DNA from: Boothiomyces macroporosus
Taxonomy: Eukaryota; Chytridiomycota; Chytridiomycetes; Rhizophydiales; Terramycetaceae
DNA: 64,000 nt
Reading direction: 5' to 3'
NCBI GenBank assembly: GCA_027604185.1
Contig: JADGKB010000042.1
Location: 1 to 64,000 of the forward strand
Below, in pieces: positions 63,617 through 64,000 of this stretch. The notes under the pieces were generated by a model. It saw nothing but the letters and a program-made list of their open reading frames with translations. It was not told where the DNA came from and searched no databases. The stretch's first letter is position 1. Every line of letters begins with the position of its first letter. A program made the position numbers and the translations under genes.

Positions 63617-64000
63617 TCATATCCAAATGCCAATAACTGCCATTACCACACAGCCACTCACGACATACCAGTAATCAGACTTGAAATAATTGTCTTCAAA
63701 ATGCGGTGCCAAGATATTGCAAAACCCATTGAATATCAAAATACCGGCTGAAAGAGCATCAAATGAACCCTGAATGAAAAGCGACTGGGGAGAGTGCTCC
63801 CTTACAAACATGGAGAGTAAGATCCCTATAAATATACCAATTGGTGCGGTAGAAGAGTACACTATAGTCATCATAACCATCTTGCTCTTTGCAAACGAGG
63901 CTTCAGAAAACACCTTATTAATACAATCTTACTGCCGATAGTGCAATGCCTTCAAAGAATTGATGGATAGATATCGCAATCAATAAGGGAACGAATTGCT
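63617..64000 (-). CDS. ZIP-family metal transporter (5' partial)
   Basis: Exons >64000..63933 and 63913..63617 (intron 63914..63932, 19 nt). The visible C-terminal ~120 residues contain the TM-V metal-binding segment LLIAISIHQFFEGIALSA, then KSKMVMMTIVYSSTAPIGIFIGILLSMF and SFDALSAGILIFNGFCNILAPHF, ending in a final TM helix. This is the ZIP (Zn/Fe importer) C-terminal half, moving zinc or iron into the cytosol across the plasma or vacuolar membrane. The N-terminal half lies outside the window. Confidence 0.92.

Noticed and set aside
1..64000. tRNA genes or transposon proteins
   Set aside because: No T-loop/anticodon architecture and no transposase, integrase or reverse-transcriptase motifs were seen on either strand.

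Overview
The window is nuclear DNA of a fungus with a very compact, AT-rich, intron-bearing genome. Six Zn2Cys6 zinc-cluster regulators, a velvet-domain protein, a chloroperoxidase and a nitrate porter point to Fungi. An apparent CCDC87 orthologue (a cilium/flagellum-associated family) points to a zoosporic, chytrid-like lineage; that placement is inference. The standard genetic code fits throughout. I see no tRNA, rRNA, CRISPR array or transposon.

The most striking property is intron size. By hand-splicing every gene I count about 96 intron units. All but one are 18-23 nt, GT-AG (four are GC-AG), with a TNA-type branch motif a few bases before the acceptor. The outlier is 52 nt. At three places several such introns lie head to tail with zero-length exons between them: eight abutting units inside the PWWP domain of one gene (22430..22591), two abutting GC-AG units in the same gene (22919..22960), and two in TAF2 (63095..63137).

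Layout. 1..3708 (+): 3' part of a GH16 glucanase, a tandem pair of orphan multi-pass membrane proteins, a DUF1365 protein. 3719..15614 (-): six tandem paralogous Zn2Cys6 transcription factors. 15954..18838 (-): two more GH16 glucanases, near-identical to the first and inverted relative to it. 19510..32971: dense housekeeping block (SYF2, an RRM protein, a LisH/WD protein, a PWWP/TFIIS-N protein, chloroperoxidase, aminotransferase, eIF2B alpha, eL30, a membrane alpha/beta-hydrolase-like protein, SHMT, a UFD1/zinc-finger protein). 32972..37291: sparse stretch with dispersed repeats, one secreted low-complexity protein and a mini velvet protein. 37292..46658: APC/C activator, DUF8032 protein, Ca-binding mitochondrial carrier, nitrate porter, ROMO1/Mgr2, sirtuin, E2 enzyme, BRX1. 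46905..49286: three small secreted paralogues around a YghU-type GST. 49619..64000: F-box/LRR protein, two PPPY/zinc-ribbon paralogues, wax-synthase-like MBOAT, divergent P450, CCDC87, TAF2 with two bromodomains, and the 3' part of a ZIP transporter.

Two gene classes are visible. Housekeeping genes carry micro-introns, lack TATA boxes, often share 15-28 bp between divergent start codons, and often embed the stop codon in an AATAAA hexamer. Secreted/accessory genes (GH16, chloroperoxidase, small secreted proteins) are intronless and have a TATA box only about 30-39 nt before the ATG, implying almost leaderless mRNAs.
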